The notes under the pieces are model-generated. The model was not told where the DNA came from. It saw only the letters and a list, made by a program, of their open reading frames with translations, and ran no database searches. The translations under genes and the position numbers were made by a program. From contig JAHENU010000080.1 of assembly GCA_018609855.1 (NCBI GenBank), positions 1-5,626 on the forward strand: a stretch of 5,626 nt of DNA, in the 5' to 3' direction. This DNA comes from Candidatus Nanohaloarchaea archaeon. GTDB taxonomy: Archaea > Nanohalarchaeota > Nanosalinia > Nanosalinales > JAHENU01. Shown here in pieces: positions 1 through 4,945 of this stretch; the first letter of the stretch is position 1; every line of letters starts with the position of its first letter.

Positions 1-3
1 GAA

Positions 4-840
4 TTATTGTATCTGTGCGATTGTTTGCTGAAACCGCTGAAGATCTTCAGATCCCAGAGTATCTAATTCAGGGAGAGAAAGGTTCCGTAATTCACCGTAA
101 ATCTGTTCTACCTCGTCAGGCCATGGTGGTGCTCGAGCAAGATCTGGTTCCCGCGGAGCATTGTTAATGTGATGGTGGATGGAACACACTGGGTAATATG
201 CTATATTTTCTTGAGAACCTTCCACTATCATCTGTTCAGCATGATATTCTTCCGGTTCGCCGTTTCGCAATCGCTGTGTTCGTGGGGCTGGCCGTCCACA
301 TCGTTCCCCGTTTTCCTGATAGTCACACCGGGCCAGTAAATGGTGCCGGCCATCTCCCTCCACCAACCAATGAGAAATATCAATAATAGGGCCCCACTGT
401 TCACCACGATAGTCAAGATCAAGACCACTATAAATGCCATGATAGCCACAAGCCTTCAATGTAGCAGCTACAGAGAATAATTTAAACCGGGAAAACATCT
501 CCGCTTCATCAAACACAACAAATGTCGTATCAGGCGTAACATATTCAAATGCTTGCTCAGGCTCTTCACCAGAAATCATGTAGCATGGAACCGTTGTATT
601 TTCATCATTGCTAGCTATATAGCCAGCAGTGTCGCGTGTATCTTCCGCCGGCCGAAATGCCAAATAATTCGTCTCTCGTGCATATTGTTCAAGCCAGCTG
701 ATGTACTGTGCCAATCGTTGTGATTTGCCAGAGCGCATAGGTCCAAACAGCACTTCTACACGGCCGGGCTCCATGTGCGTGTGGTTGGAAATAGCATCAA
801 TAAACTGGCTACTAAGCGGAGGAGAGCGCATAGAACACAA
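4..840 (-). CDS. tdk: Thymidine kinase, type II (TK1-like)
   Basis: Salvage enzyme that phosphorylates thymidine to dTMP with ATP in the cytoplasm. Visible motifs, numbered from the longest start: P-loop GPMRSGKS at 33-40, the DEAE segment at 111-114 (family DEAQ/DEGQ, with Glu112 the likely catalytic base), and the SGLDLDYRG segment at 138-146. A zinc-ribbon/lasso region follows, with probable ligands Cys172, Cys181, Cys219 and His222, and the typical RTQR at 187-190. The family usually has CxxC for the first ligand pair; here eight residues separate the cysteines. The start is uncertain. The longest ORF begins at 840, but Met23 (base 774, MEPGRVEVLFGP) fits the family N terminus best and Met4 (base 831) is also possible. 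No Shine-Dalgarno precedes any of them. The gene lies 49 nt downstream of asnS on the same strand, with a TATA-like box in the gap, so it may be co-transcribed, independently transcribed, or both. The family assignment is secure; only the start is doubtful. Confidence 0.92.
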   Translation of the reverse strand: MCSMRSPPLSSQFIDAISNHTHMEPGRVEVLFGPMRSGKSQRLAQYISWLEQYARETNYLAFRPAEDTRDTAGYIASNDENTTVPCYMISGEEPEQAFEYVTPDTTFVVFDEAEMFSRFKLFSVAATLKACGYHGIYSGLDLDYRGEQWGPIIDISHWLVEGDGRHHLLARCDYQENGERCGRPAPRTQRLRNGEPEEYHAEQMIVEGSQENIAYYPVCSIHHHINNAPREPDLARAPPWPDEVEQIYGELRNLSLPELDTLGSEDLQRFQQTIAQIQ

Positions 841-857
841 GTTGTAGAAAGAAGAGC

Positions 858-864
858 TATAAAA
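858..864 (-). promoter_or_regulatory. TATA-like box upstream of the thymidine kinase gene
   Basis: On the minus strand the asnS-tdk gap reads TTTTATAG, a reasonable archaeal TATA box. Its centre near 861 would place transcription start around 835, between the candidate ATG codons at 840 and 831. This would give a leaderless or nearly leaderless tdk message, or a leader of about 60 nt if the start is at 774. Inferred from sequence only. Confidence 0.35.
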
Positions 865-889
865 CTGTGTACGGGCTTCTTGTCACCAT

Positions 890-2164
890 TTATGGATAGT
901 AGCGGGTTAGTGTCCGGGGGAAAGGGGTGGCATCACGAATATGGTCAAGATCACAGATCCAGCGAATGACCCGTTCAACACCCATACCAAATCCAGAATG
1001 CGGGACTGAGCCATATTTGCGGAGATCTAAATACCATTCGTAGTCATCCAAATCTTGACCTTCTTCCTGTAATCGTTGGATAAGCAATCTGTTATCAGTT
1101 TCCCGCTCACTACCACCGATGATCTCACCATAGCCTTCTGGCGCTAATACATCATTGCACAAGGCAATGTGTGGATATTGAGGATCAGTTTTCATATAGA
1201 ATGCTTTTATCTCTAGCGGATAACGTTCCACTATCAGGAAGCGCGGCGATTCAGCAGTTAAGGAATATTCTTCATTTGATCCAAAATCAACTCCTGAGGA
1301 AACATTGAAACCTTGCTCTTGTAATTGCTTAACTGCATCATCGTAAGTCATGCGATCAAATTGCACATTATACAAGGTATGGGGATCTCGTCCGAAAAAT
1401 TTTAGTTCTTTCTGATTGTATGTGGCGATCTGATTGCATACGTATTGCAGCAATGCAATCTGTAATTGGATATTATCTTCATGTGAATACCAGGTCATTT
1501 CTGGTTCAAGATGCCAGTATTCCATAAGATGTCGTTTTGTACGTGACTTCTCCGCACGAAAAGAGGGAGCAAAACAAAAGACTCTTTCTAATGCATAAAT
1601 CAAGGCTTCGGCATATAATTGACCAGATTGAGATAGATATGCTTCATCACCAAAATAATCTAATGAAAATAAAGTCGAACCGCCTTCACAGGCACTAGCG
1701 GTAATCAAGGGAGGTTGTACTTCATAGAAATGCTGATTCATAAGAAATTCCCGAGCTGCCCGGAAGAAGGTATGTTTAATTTTCATCATACTAGTTAACT
1801 TCTGTGATCTGAGCCAGAGATGTCTTACATCAAGCAGGAAATCTTCACTTTTATCTCGAGTAATGGGGAATCGTTCAGCTTCATGAATAATTTCAAGTGA
1901 TGATGCATCCAATTCCAGCCCGGTTGGTGCTCGTTCATCTTCTCGCACATTGCCTTCTATTATAACAGCACTTTCGATAGGCAATGAGGCTGCTTTTTCA
2001 AATACATCTTCGGACACACTGTCCTTTTTAAACACACACTGTAATCTGTCCGATGCATCACGCAGAACAACAAATGCAACGTCTTTTGAAGCACGTTGGC
2101 GGTATACCCAACCACGTAGGCGGACTTGCTGGCCTGGTGAGATGTCTTCTATTTGATATGACAT
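890..2164 (-). CDS. asnS: Asparaginyl-tRNA synthetase
   Basis: Class IIb aminoacyl-tRNA synthetase that charges tRNA-Asn with asparagine using ATP, in the cytoplasm. The 424 residues fit a compact archaeal-type enzyme. An N-terminal OB-fold anticodon-binding domain (about 13-95, with RLRGWVYRQR) precedes the catalytic core. Motif 1 is around 140-152, motif 2 at 202-223 (FRAEKSRTKRHLMEYWHLEPEM split across RAE, RH and LEPE), and motif 3 at 391-402 (GFGMGVERVIRW). The specificity features favour AsnRS over AspRS: SACEGGSTLF at 157-166, SQSGQLYAEA at 178-187 where AspRS has QSPQLYKQ, and GEIIGGSERE at 346-355 where AspRS has GGQRI. The ATG at 2164 is the only start near the OB-fold and lies about 25 bp downstream of a TATA-like box, which suggests a leaderless message; GGAG lies only 3 nt before the ATG. 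It is divergent from ftsZ across a 467-nt gap and heads a possible asnS-tdk unit. Confidence 0.95.
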   Translation of the reverse strand: MSYQIEDISPGQQVRLRGWVYRQRASKDVAFVVLRDASDRLQCVFKKDSVSEDVFEKAASLPIESAVIIEGNVREDERAPTGLELDASSLEIIHEAERFPITRDKSEDFLLDVRHLWLRSQKLTSMMKIKHTFFRAAREFLMNQHFYEVQPPLITASACEGGSTLFSLDYFGDEAYLSQSGQLYAEALIYALERVFCFAPSFRAEKSRTKRHLMEYWHLEPEMTWYSHEDNIQLQIALLQYVCNQIATYNQKELKFFGRDPHTLYNVQFDRMTYDDAVKQLQEQGFNVSSGVDFGSNEEYSLTAESPRFLIVERYPLEIKAFYMKTDPQYPHIALCNDVLAPEGYGEIIGGSERETDNRLLIQRLQEEGQDLDDYEWYLDLRKYGSVPHSGFGMGVERVIRWICDLDHIRDATPFPRTLTRYYP

Positions 2165-2183
2165 ATTCTCCGTATGCGTACAA

Positions 2184-2194
2184 CATTTTTATGC
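2184..2194 (-). promoter_or_regulatory. asnS promoter, TATA-like box
   Basis: The minus strand reads GCATAAAAATG here. The centre of the CATAAAAA core (about 2189.5) is about 25 bp upstream of the asnS ATG at 2164, the archaeal TATA-to-start-site distance, so the transcript would begin at or next to the ATG. The same GCATAAAAA string occurs at the ftsZ promoter on the other strand, which supports both calls. Confidence 0.5.
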
Positions 2195-2221
2195 TTTCGG
2201 ATTGTTATACTCTCAAGGTAC

Positions 2222-2345
2222 TAAGAGAACACTCTTATCTAGAATATGGTCTCAAAAATCAGCGATCACTACTATTCCGATCTGCTGTCACTTCTTCTAG
2301 TGTATATGACAGATACAATCTCATCTGGCAACAAATTCCAGATGA
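2222..2345. other. Three perfect hairpins in the asnS-ftsZ gap, asnS-proximal half
   Basis: This non-coding stretch holds three simple inverted repeats. TAAGAG/CTCTTA occupies 2222-2227 and 2232-2237 with a 4-nt loop. CTGTCA/TGACAG occupies 2285-2290 and 2307-2312 with a 16-nt loop. TCATCTGG/CCAGATGA occupies 2321-2328 and 2338-2345 with a 9-nt loop. None is followed on either strand by a convincing T tract at terminator distance, and no coding, tRNA or known RNA signature was recognised. They could be part of a structured transcript or protein-binding sites. The first two are short enough to be chance; the 8-bp repeat is the strongest. Confidence 0.45.
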
Positions 2346-2360
2346 AATCGTGGTTCAACA

Positions 2361-2374
2361 TAATATATTTAAAT
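2361..2374. promoter_or_regulatory. Strong TATA-like box in the asnS-ftsZ gap, orientation unclear
   Basis: The plus strand reads TAATATATTTAAAT; its complement contains TTTAAATA, a full match to the archaeal consensus TTTAWATA. Read on the plus strand it would start a transcript near 2395, just before the paired hairpins at 2405-2483. Read on the minus strand it would start near 2342, at the edge of the 8-bp hairpin, and run towards asnS. An AT-rich chance match is possible. Confidence 0.35.
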
Positions 2375-2380
2375 GATCTC

Positions 2381-2393
2381 AGAAAAGAAAAAG
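2381..2393 (-). terminator. T-rich tract, possible terminator of a minus-strand RNA
   Basis: The complement reads CTTTTTCTTTTCT and lies 11 nt beyond the end of the 2405-2445 hairpin when read on the minus strand. Oligo-T tracts act as archaeal terminators. No minus-strand coding gene lies upstream, so if it works it would end a non-coding RNA made from the 2405-2550 region. Weak by itself. Confidence 0.25.
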
Positions 2394-2404
2394 TAGATCT
2401 CAAA

Positions 2405-2483
2405 TACAGATCAATCAACTCTGTTTGGGCGACAGAGTGACTGTAGATACCTAGAATCACTATGGGCGAGTGACAAAGGTATC
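2405..2483. ncRNA. Two abutting hairpins with matching NTGGGCG loops; candidate structured RNA
   Basis: Hairpin 1 has a lower stem TACAG/CTGTA (2405-2409 with 2441-2445), an 8x2 internal loop, an upper stem ACTCTGT/ACAGAGT (2418-2424 with 2432-2438) and the 7-nt loop TTGGGCG. Hairpin 2 starts at the next base. It has a lower stem GATACCT/AGGTATC (2446-2452 with 2477-2483), a 4x3 internal loop, an upper stem TCACT/AGTGA (2457-2461 with 2469-2473) and the 7-nt loop ATGGGCG. All stems are perfect Watson-Crick. Loop length, loop sequence and the two-stem plan are shared while the stem sequences differ, as expected for an RNA or its duplicated modules. No known family (RNase P, SRP, tRNA, box C/D) was recognised. 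The strand is unknown: the plus strand shows GGGCG loops, the minus strand CGCCC loops followed by a T-rich tract. Confidence 0.4.
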
Positions 2484-2550
2484 GGATTTGGGCGTTTGTA
2501 ATTGAATAAAGGTAGCTATAGGGCGATTAGTCGCAATTGGGCGATCGCAA
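2427..2550 (+). repeat. Five-copy irregular GGGCG repeat array
   Basis: GGGCG occurs at 2427, 2464, 2490, 2521 and 2539, always on the plus strand, with start-to-start spacings of 37, 26, 31 and 18. Four copies are followed by A, and the two preceding bases are always A or T. Neighbouring units share more than the core. Copies 1 and 2 share GAGTGAC, copies 2 and 3 are followed by AAAGGTA, and copies 4 and 5 align as GGGCGA-TTAG-TCGCAA and GGGCGA-TCGCAA. This suggests a degenerate tandem array. Copies 1 and 2 sit in hairpin loops. Copy 5 lies directly before the 3' arm of a GCGAT/ATCGC stem (2523-2527 with 2544-2548). Confidence 0.6.
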
Positions 2551-2569
2551 CTAACTTCTGATAAGGTGT

Positions 2570-2591
2570 AGGTATACCTTGCATAAAAAAA
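2570..2591 (+). promoter_or_regulatory. ftsZ promoter with adjacent palindrome
   Basis: GCATAAAAA at 2581-2589 is a TATA-like box identical in its first nine bases to the one upstream of asnS. Its centre at about 2585 predicts transcription start near 2611 and a leader of about 20 nt. Directly upstream, where the BRE should lie, is the perfect 10-bp palindrome AGGTATACCT (2570-2579), a possible operator positioned to block TFB or TBP binding. Its half-site AGGTAT also forms the outer arms of the hairpin at 2446-2483. Confidence 0.5.
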
Positions 2592-2616
2592 TTGTTGTTA
2601 TACAGCAGCTAAAATT

Positions 2617-2626
2617 AAGGAGGGGG
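2617..2626 (+). promoter_or_regulatory. Strong Shine-Dalgarno site of ftsZ
   Basis: AAGGAGGGGG ends 5 nt before the ATG at 2632, with 8 nt between GGAGG and the start. It complements the conserved CCUCC at the archaeal 16S rRNA 3' end. It is the only canonical site in the window and fixes the ftsZ start at 2632 rather than the ATG at 2641. Confidence 0.85.
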
Positions 2627-2631
2627 ATAAC

Positions 2632-3681
2632 ATGGAACAAATGATCGAAACTACGGACTCTCAAAATGAATTTCCGGACGTAAAAGACGCACAAATTCTT
2701 GTCGTCGGTGTAGGCGGCGGTGGAAATAACATCGTAACGCGCATGAACAAAAAAGGTATTGAGGGAGCTGAAACTGTCGTTGTGAATACTGATATTCAGC
2801 ATCTCAAAATGTCGTCAGCTGATAGAAAGATATTGATTGGAAAAGAATTGACGAAAGGTTTGGGAGCTGGTGGCCACCCAGAAGTAGCACAGCGAGCAGC
2901 TGACGAAAATAAGTCAGAACTGCGTGATTTGTTTCGAGAAGCCGATATGGTGTTTTTAGTGTCTGGTTTTGGTGGCGGTACAGGGACCGGTACTTTGCCA
3001 GTACTAGCACAATTAGCGCAAGATGCTGACTGCATCACTATAGGTGCAGTAACTATGCCCTTCAATATTGAAGGAGCTCGTATTTCAAAGGCTGAAGAAG
3101 GTTTGTATCGGCTTCGTCGCTTTGTTGATACGGCTATTGTCATTGAGAATGACAAATTGCTCAATATTGCTGGCGACTTACCATTGGATCAAGCATTTGG
3201 TGTAGCAGATGAATTAATCACTACCATGATCCAAGGCATCACCGAAACCATTTCCAAACCATCGTTAGTCAATCTAGATTACGCTGATGTAAAAGCGATT
3301 ATGCACTCAGGTGGTGTCGCTGTTGTGGGCTATGGCGAATCCGATACCAACAATCGGGGTAAAGAGTCAATTATCGAAGCATTAAGCAACCCTCTTCTAG
3401 ATGTAGACATTACCGGTGCTAATGGCGCATTGATTCACGTAGCCGGCGGTGATGATCTCGCGTTGAAAGAGATCAATGAGATCGGCCAGACAGTGCAAAG
3501 CAAACTAGATCCACAGGCTCAAGTGATTTGGGGAGCGCGAGTTGATCCAGAACTGCGCGGCAGAGTCCAGGTAATCTCCATAATTACCGGCGTTAGCTCT
3601 CCATATGTCCTTGGTAAAATAGAGGAAGAAAGTGAAAACGCCTCTGTGGAAGAGCTTGGCTTACGAATGATAAAACAGTAA
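2632..3681 (+). CDS. ftsZ: Cell division protein FtsZ
   Basis: Tubulin-like GTPase that polymerises into the division ring at mid-cell. The 349 residues comprise a short N-terminal tail (1-20), the GTP-binding Rossmann domain with GVGGGGNN at 26-33, and the tubulin signature GGGTGTG at 114-120. The T7 catalytic loop is NLDYADV at 214-220, with Asp216 and Asp219 as the residues that complete the GTPase site of the neighbouring subunit. The C-terminal domain ends around 325. A short acidic linker leads to a final ELGLRMIKQ segment that may act as a C-terminal peptide. The sequence resembles archaeal FtsZ closely (for example DRKILIGKELTKGLGAGG and LLDVDITGANGALIHV). Many archaea carry FtsZ1 and FtsZ2; which one this is cannot be assigned here. 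The T4-loop flank GFGGGTGTGTLPV has Phe and Thr-Leu where GMGGGTGTGAAPV is common. The gene has its own promoter and a strong ribosome site, and a terminator candidate follows. Confidence 0.96.
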   Translation: MEQMIETTDSQNEFPDVKDAQILVVGVGGGGNNIVTRMNKKGIEGAETVVVNTDIQHLKMSSADRKILIGKELTKGLGAGGHPEVAQRAADENKSELRDLFREADMVFLVSGFGGGTGTGTLPVLAQLAQDADCITIGAVTMPFNIEGARISKAEEGLYRLRRFVDTAIVIENDKLLNIAGDLPLDQAFGVADELITTMIQGITETISKPSLVNLDYADVKAIMHSGGVAVVGYGESDTNNRGKESIIEALSNPLLDVDITGANGALIHVAGGDDLALKEINEIGQTVQSKLDPQAQVIWGARVDPELRGRVQVISIITGVSSPYVLGKIEEESENASVEELGLRMIKQ

Positions 3682-3690
3682 TGTTGTTTA

Positions 3691-3705
3691 TCGAGGTGCT
3701 CTCGA
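3691..3705 (+). other. Small hairpin after ftsZ
   Basis: TCGAG/CTCGA (3691-3695 with 3701-3705, 5-nt loop) lies 9 nt after the ftsZ stop codon. No T tract follows. It may stabilise the 3' end of the message or be chance. Confidence 0.25.
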
Positions 3706-3722
3706 GGGCCGTCTCTGACATA

Positions 3723-3747
3723 CCCTTCCCCCATCTTCCCCTCCCCC
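3723..3747 (-). other. G-quadruplex motif on the minus strand
   Basis: The plus strand is a nearly pure pyrimidine tract with four C runs. Its complement has G runs of 5, 4, 5 and 3 separated by A, AAGAT and AA, which fulfils the standard four-run quadruplex rule. It is on the template strand of the ftsZ transcript, just upstream of the terminator hairpin, so it could slow RNA polymerase or affect replication. Folding is inferred. Confidence 0.5.
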
Positions 3748-3772
3748 ACGAGTTGCTTCGTGTCGCGAGCAT

Positions 3773-3815
3773 GTGCCCTTTCCGGGCACCTCTCTTTTTT
3801 CTTTCTTCTTCCTTC
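3773..3815 (+). terminator. Transcription terminator after ftsZ
   Basis: GTGCCC/GGGCAC (3773-3778 with 3784-3789, 5-nt loop) is followed at once by a T-rich stretch from 3791 to about 3814 containing a run of six T. Another weak hairpin, CACGA/TCGTG (3747-3751 with 3758-3762), precedes it. The arrangement looks like an intrinsic terminator, and archaeal RNA polymerase also stops at T-rich tracts. It separates ftsZ from the hydrolase gene. Confidence 0.7.
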
Positions 3816-3828
3816 AAAAACACGCATC

Positions 3829-4503
3829 ATGAGTACTGACATCGTCTTTATACATGGCTTGCAAGGAGAAAAGTATGTCCCAGCATTCTGGGACGCTGTT
3901 ATAGCTGCGTTACCAGCTCACTATACCGCACACATACCAACATATAATAGCCACTCTGCTATAGAAGACAGCGTTACATCCATTGCTCATTTTCTACAGC
4001 AGAAGGAAATACAACATTGCCAGTGCGTCGGCCATAGCTTAGGAGCACTGATTGCAGCACAGGTATTAAATACGCATTCTTCATTACGTTGTGACCACTG
4101 CCTACTTATTTTCCCGCCGTGGCACGGCTCACGCCTGGCTCGCTGTGCCCAAAGATTGCCATTTTCTTCCTATCTATTTGGCGCGGCTGTAAATGACATC
4201 GCTCGAATGACAGGATCGCCAGATATACCCACAAAAAGCACTGTCGGCGTTATTCGTGGCACACAGCGAATACGGTGGCAACGGCCGGAAACTCTTCTCA
4301 CCCAGCCATTCTTACTGCCTTCTGCCAATGATGGGTTTCTTCGGCTGGAGGAGACAGCAGTAGAAGATGCTGATGAACAGATATACTTGTATGAGAACCA
4401 TATGGTGTTTCCCAATAGCAAAAACATGGTCAACGCAATTGTACAATTCCTACAACAAGGCACATTTCGCAATAGAATCAAAGATAAAGAAGAAGGACAC
4501 TAG
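3829..4503 (+). CDS. Alpha/beta hydrolase, lipase/esterase-like
   Basis: Probable serine hydrolase of the alpha/beta fold; the substrate is unknown, but an ester or lipid is likely. Of 224 residues, the N-terminal strand is followed by HG (9-10, oxyanion-hole region). The nucleophile elbow is GHSLG at 68-72 with Ser70. The acid is probably Asp168 in SANDGFLRLEET and the catalytic His is probably His191 in NHMVFP, so a full triad is present. No signal peptide or membrane segment is seen, so it should be cytoplasmic. The middle GVIRGTQ and the C-terminal pattern NDG...EET...H...FLQQGTF recall a small hydrolase family frequent in Proteobacteria, which hints at transfer. The frame stays open to a GTG at 3760, but that start would translate the terminator hairpin and its T tract, so the ATG at 3829, directly before TDIVFIHG, was chosen. 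Neither a Shine-Dalgarno nor a good TATA box precedes it, so its expression signal is unclear. Confidence 0.85.
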   Translation: MSTDIVFIHGLQGEKYVPAFWDAVIAALPAHYTAHIPTYNSHSAIEDSVTSIAHFLQQKEIQHCQCVGHSLGALIAAQVLNTHSSLRCDHCLLIFPPWHGSRLARCAQRLPFSSYLFGAAVNDIARMTGSPDIPTKSTVGVIRGTQRIRWQRPETLLTQPFLLPSANDGFLRLEETAVEDADEQIYLYENHMVFPNSKNMVNAIVQFLQQGTFRNRIKDKEEGH

Positions 4504-4530
4504 TTTCAATTTAATAGACCAGCTACCGTA

Positions 4531-4542
4531 GGTTTTATAAAG
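4531..4542 (+). promoter_or_regulatory. aIF5A promoter, TATA-like box
   Basis: GGTTTTATAAAG matches the archaeal TATA consensus well. The centre at about 4537 predicts transcription start near 4563 and a leader of about 8 nt before the ATG at 4571, too short for a Shine-Dalgarno, and none is seen. Confidence 0.55.
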
Positions 4543-4570
4543 CAACTGGCATAGTGTATAGAGAGATACT

Positions 4571-4942
4571 ATGGACCAGATCAGCGCGAATAAAGTAAAG
4601 AAAGGCAGTTACATTATGATCGAGGAAGAGCCTTGTGAAGTAAAGGATGCTGACATCTCATCGCCCGGGAAACATGGTTCAGCTAAAATCAAGATTAGAG
4701 CTGAAGGTATTTTCGATGGGCAAACTCGGAATGTAATTAAAAATTCAGGCCAAGCTTTCCTCGTTCCGGACATCAAAAAGAAAGCCGGTCAGGTATTGTC
4801 ACTTAATGACAGTTTAGCACAGGTAATGGATTTGCAGGACTACAACACTTTCGAAATTGATGTCAGTGGGCATGAAGTAACAGCCGGAGAAGAGATTCAG
4901 TACTGGGATGTAAACGGCAAGAAGACACTCGAATTAGGATAG
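4571..4942 (+). CDS. eif5A: Translation factor aIF5A (hypusine-containing)
   Basis: Archaeal homologue of eIF5A and bacterial EF-P. It binds the ribosome between the P and E sites and relieves stalling at poorly reactive peptides. The 123 residues make the usual two domains: an N-terminal SH3-like barrel (about 1-66) carrying the modification loop SSPGKHGSAK (30-39), and a C-terminal OB fold (about 67-123). Lys34, in the invariant GKHG, is the expected site of hypusine or deoxyhypusine formation by deoxyhypusine synthase, which is not in this window. The loop lacks the common Thr-Gly before GKHG and has Ser-Pro there. Length and start match the family; the ATG at 4571 is the first in frame and is followed at once by conserved family sequence. 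It lies 67 nt after the hydrolase gene with its own TATA box and 39 nt before cca, so read-through from here into cca is plausible. Confidence 0.95.
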   Translation: MDQISANKVKKGSYIMIEEEPCEVKDADISSPGKHGSAKIKIRAEGIFDGQTRNVIKNSGQAFLVPDIKKKAGQVLSLNDSLAQVMDLQDYNTFEIDVSGHEVTAGEEIQYWDVNGKKTLELG

Positions 4943-4945
4943 TGG

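Noticed and set aside
2165..2345. T-box-like or riboswitch leader for asnS
   Set aside because: T-boxes are bacterial, no T-box sequence is present, and the TATA position predicts a leaderless asnS message.
2053..2376. 107-codon plus-strand open frame over the asnS 5' end
   Set aside because: It is antisense to conserved asnS codons for a third of its length and shows no family features.
2246..2440. 64-codon plus-strand open frame in the asnS-ftsZ gap
   Set aside because: It has no ribosome site, no recognisable domain, overlaps two perfect hairpins and the TATA-like box, and ends inside the GGGCG array. It is most likely chance.
2272..2460. 62-codon minus-strand open frame in the same gap
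   Set aside because: No start signal or domain; it covers the hairpins and is compositionally unremarkable.
2541..2548. GCGATCGC, the HIP1 palindrome of cyanobacteria
   Set aside because: It occurs once, inside the GGGCG array, and all genes are archaeal in type, so it is coincidental.
2427..2550. CRISPR array
   Set aside because: The repeated core is only 5-6 nt with irregular spacing of 18-37 nt, unlike CRISPR repeats and spacers.
2165..2631. tRNA, RNase P RNA, SRP RNA or box C/D RNA in the long gap
   Set aside because: No T-arm consensus that pairs, no RNase P or SRP conserved blocks, and no paired C and D boxes were found on either strand by eye.
3760..3828. Upstream GTG start for the hydrolase (23 extra residues)
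   Set aside because: The extension is encoded by the terminator hairpin and its T tract, and the family N terminus fits the ATG at 3829.
3519..3842. 107-codon minus-strand open frame over the ftsZ 3' end
   Set aside because: It is a shadow of ftsZ and of the G-rich complement of the intergenic tract; no domain is visible.
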